Below, one piece after another: positions 61,683 through 64,000 of a stretch of 64,000 bases of DNA. Under the pieces are notes generated by a model. That model was not told where the DNA came from. It searched no databases and was given only the letters and a program-made list of their open reading frames with translations. A program made the position numbers and the translations under genes. This stretch comes from CBDBES01 sp965204465 (GTDB lineage Bacteria > Spirochaetota > Leptospiria > Turneriellales > CBDBES01): positions 124,001 to 188,000 of the forward strand of contig CBDBES010000002.1 of the NCBI GenBank assembly GCA_965204465.1, read 5' to 3'. Every line of letters starts with the position of its first letter. Within the stretch, counting starts at the first letter, position 1.

Positions 61683-64000
61683 CTAATTACGTCTAAAGGT
61701 CAAGGTAGTAAACTGTCTTGCATTCGGTACCGTAAAAGATAATTTATTACCGCTGACTGTTCGTACCGGTGATGTACCAGAATTCACGTTTTCATCTCTA
61801 CCACTGCTAGTGAGGATATTTTTGGTTTCCCATTCTACTATGTAATTATCTCCATTTGAGAAACCCCTTCCTATAAATGGAGAAGATTCTTTAACCTTAG
61901 AAGGAATGTCCATATTTATAGTTCTAGTGCCATTTTCTTTTTCTGAGTATATCAAAACAATAAAAGAGTTTTGAGTTACATTATAAGAAGAAATCCTGAA
62001 TCGCCATCCATTAGAAGCCCAGCCAGATACATTCAGCCTGTTCCCACTTCTATATTGCATGGCATGACGAACTACCTCATCTTTACCAGAAGCAATTTGA
62101 GAATACCATTTCCAGATATAATAATGCGGATGGTTTGGGTTATTACGATCGTTATATAGACCTGTGTAATCTCTGTCTTCTTCCACTAATATGACTGAAT
62201 TCATTTCATCAAAGTTATATCTAAAGCTTCTATTTATGATACTAGGAACGCCTTGTGAGTTTGTATAAACCCATGATGATCCTTTCAGGCGTTCTATGAT
62301 ACCATTATAGTCTAGTTGTTTTACGAGGCCTATCTTCCAGTGACCGTTATAAAAGTCTACAGCCGGCATGTTTATTTTATTTACGCCTCTCTGAAGAAAC
62401 TCCCCTAAGATACGGATTGTCTTGATAGATGCATCCTCTTCATTTCTTTGTCCATCATTGTTAATATCTATCGTCGTACTAATATCATTGTCCCAGGCAA
62501 TCCAACTCTCTATCACTTGAATATCCTTATCCTGATAGCCTGCTTGGTCCAATTTATTTCTGATCACACCAATTAATTCCCAACCAGGGGCCGTCCCAGG
62601 CTCGCCATTACCTAAAGGTTTATCATCAAGAATACGCATATTCCCATAACCCTTACTATCATTCATGGTGATACCAACTGCATTATACAAAGACATTACA
62701 TCTGAATTACCAATGAACTGGTCATACATATTCAAAATCTTCTCATAAGCATTGCTACCTGTTAGACCTCCATTTTTAGGACAGTTCTTCCAACAAGGAG
62801 AGGCTTCAGATGTAGCGAATGAAACGGGTAATCCATGCTCTTGATATACCCTTTTTATGGCTCTTGTGCCAACTGTCATAGCTTCCATGGCTTGCTGAAT
62901 TGTTCCTTTAAATTTTTGCTGTATATTGAGCTCAGCAAAAATAGAATAACTCTGTACCTTACCGACGAAAAGTTTTGCCATATTTCTGAGATAAGTTTCA
63001 AAATGTTCAAGGTTAGTACGGTCACTATCAGTAAAATACAAATCACAGCAACCTCTATCGCCTTTCTTCATGGTAGAAGTAAGAGCATTTCTACCTACCC
63101 ACCAAGTAATATCCTTGATCTCTAAATGTACTTTCAAACCCTTTTCATGCGCGGCGTTAACCCAGCTTATTAATTGGCTAAGATAAGGGGAAGTAAACCC
63201 TCTCTCAATAGTTTGTTCAGGATTCGGTTCTATGAGTCTCCAACGAGTCCAAAAATGAGCATGACTGATTCCATCAAATACTTCTCTTTCGAAATCACGG
63301 ATACTTAAAGAACCTGTTAGGTCTGGATAGTTGCGTATGGGATGCAATCTAGACCCATATTCAATATGATGTCTACCTCCCCAGTGAGGGATGGGCAGCT
63401 CTGATACCGTCTTGCCTGTACTCTGTTCATTTGATTCAGTATCAACAGATCTGATCGTAAAGGTGTACATCGTACCATTGGTTAAACCGGTAATGCTCTC
63501 TCTCATATCTTCTCCCGGAGCCCCTGAGAATTCCCTCACAGAACCTGCATCTCCAGGAGTCCAGCTTACTTTGACTTTTGAAAAGTCAGAATCTGCCGGA
63601 TTTTGCCACCATAACTTGATCTCTGTATCGCTTGAAATGGCTTTTACATTCGTTACATCTTGCGGAGGAGTGACATCGTCTATGGTAGACACAGAAATGA
63701 TCTGGCCGGTAACCTGTTTATTACCCAGGAAATCAATGGTTTTAAAAGTGAAAGTATAGGTTACGTCATTAGCTAATCCGGTTATGGTTGCGCTCATAGA
63801 TGCTCCGGGAAGGCCTGAAAATTCCATTACGGAATCTGAATGCCCTGGAGCGCTATAGCTTATTTCTACTTTTGAAAAATCTATATTAGAAGGATTTTTC
63901 CAGCTCAGAGATATCTCTCTTTCTGCAGGAGTAGCGAAAAGTTCAGTTATATCTCCCGGAGGAAAAGTATCATTAAGCATAATGGGAATGACCTTGCCTT
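61683..64000 (-). CDS. Fibronectin-III plus TIM-barrel glycosidase-like protein (5' part outside window)
   Basis: Open to the window edge upstream, so the start is not in view; an ATG at 63980 is probably internal. Two FN3 domains (PPGDITELFATPAEREISLSW and PPQDVTNVKAISSDTEIKLWW) fill the first ~200 residues. The next ~400 read as a clan-A-like glycosidase: HFWTRWRLIEPNPEQ, a likely acid/base in YSIFAELNIQQ and a possible nucleophile in IQVIESWIAWDND. FINMPAVDFY-like NKINMPAVDFYNGHW and C-terminal beta domains follow (FTTLTFRRN end). Substrate unknown. It is probably a secreted polysaccharide-active enzyme. Confidence 0.6.
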   Translation of the reverse strand, partial: GKVIPIMLNDTFPPGDITELFATPAEREISLSWKNPSNIDFSKVEISYSAPGHSDSVMEFSGLPGASMSATITGLANDVTYTFTFKTIDFLGNKQVTGQIISVSTIDDVTPPQDVTNVKAISSDTEIKLWWQNPADSDFSKVKVSWTPGDAGSVREFSGAPGEDMRESITGLTNGTMYTFTIRSVDTESNEQSTGKTVSELPIPHWGGRHHIEYGSRLHPIRNYPDLTGSLSIRDFEREVFDGISHAHFWTRWRLIEPNPEQTIERGFTSPYLSQLISWVNAAHEKGLKVHLEIKDITWWVGRNALTSTMKKGDRGCCDLYFTDSDRTNLEHFETYLRNMAKLFVGKVQSYSIFAELNIQQKFKGTIQQAMEAMTVGTRAIKRVYQEHGLPVSFATSEASPCWKNCPKNGGLTGSNAYEKILNMYDQFIGNSDVMSLYNAVGITMNDSKGYGNMRILDDKPLGNGEPGTAPGWELIGVIRNKLDQAGYQDKDIQVIESWIAWDNDISTTIDINNDGQRNEEDASIKTIRILGEFLQRGVNKINMPAVDFYNGHWKIGLVKQLDYNGIIERLKGSSWVYTNSQGVPSIINRSFRYNFDEMNSVILVEEDRDYTGLYNDRNNPNHPHYYIWKWYSQIASGKDEVVRHAMQYRSGNRLNVSGWASNGWRFRISSYNVTQNSFIVLIYSEKENGTRTINMDIPSKVKESSPFIGRGFSNGDNYIVEWETKNILTSSGRDENVNSGTSPVRTVSGNKLSFTVPNARQFTTLTFRRN

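Overview
The window comes from an AT-rich (roughly mid-30s % G+C by eye) diderm bacterium. The evidence for a diderm is an LptF/LptG-type LPS export permease, many lipoprotein signal peptides and a probable outer-membrane protein. Large cadherin/GLUG lipoproteins, a sigma-like/anti-sigma-like pair and an arylsulfotransferase-like lipoprotein would suit an uncultured spirochaete, perhaps Leptospirales-like, but nothing here fixes the phylum.

Region 1 (1-25.5 kb) is mostly chromosomal housekeeping. It holds a cadherin lipoprotein cut by the window edge, LptF/G, a SNF2 helicase, an outer-membrane-type protein, prephenate dehydrogenase, an FGE-sulfatase-domain protein, a GT2 glycosyltransferase, recR-ybaB, a DciA-like protein and DNA-3-methyladenine glycosylase. 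These are followed by a giant cadherin/thrombospondin-3/GLUG lipoprotein with a one-base frameshift, MenC, an ASST-like lipoprotein, the sigma/anti-sigma pair, LarE, a ketopantoate-reductase-like protein, an M23 peptidase and tRNA-Ser(GGA).

Region 2 (25.5-29.2 kb) lies directly behind tRNA-Ser. It is a small restriction-modification cassette, a PD-(D/E)XK nuclease convergent with an Eco57I-like adenine methylase. It is bracketed by inverted copies of one parB-like gene, one frameshifted and one internally deleted. A polypyrimidine repeat tract with hairpins and a GLUG lipoprotein follow.

Region 3 (32.8-50.9 kb) is a decayed lambda-type prophage, all on the minus strand. From its probable early promoter near 50.9 kb it carries small early genes, an SSB-like gene with two lesions, a CHC2/TOPRIM primase, a beta-class DNA methylase, a ParB-like protein, terminase small and large subunits, gpW, portal, S49 protease with a nested scaffold, decoration protein D and a truncated major capsid gene. 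No tail, lysis or integrase genes are visible. A lipoprotein cargo gene and a DUF2335-like gene are inserted in it.

Region 4 (51-64 kb) is an accessory and defence zone. It holds an ankyrin-repeat protein, a complete type III R-M system (mod-res), a recombinase-like remnant, a SOUL-family lipoprotein, an IS fragment, an unknown two-gene operon, a frameshifted ImmA/IrrE-like remnant and a partial fibronectin-III/glycosidase-like protein.

Two repeat families run through regions 2-4. The first is a 51/52-bp tandem repeat with a conserved hairpin, present in four arrays, one of which forms the 3' end of the type III res gene. The second is a set of hairpins with variable stems around a constant TCCN loop. 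Sequence shared with the polypyrimidine tract suggests that the families are related. They, and the inverted-repeat-flanked R-M cassette, are the most unusual content of the window.
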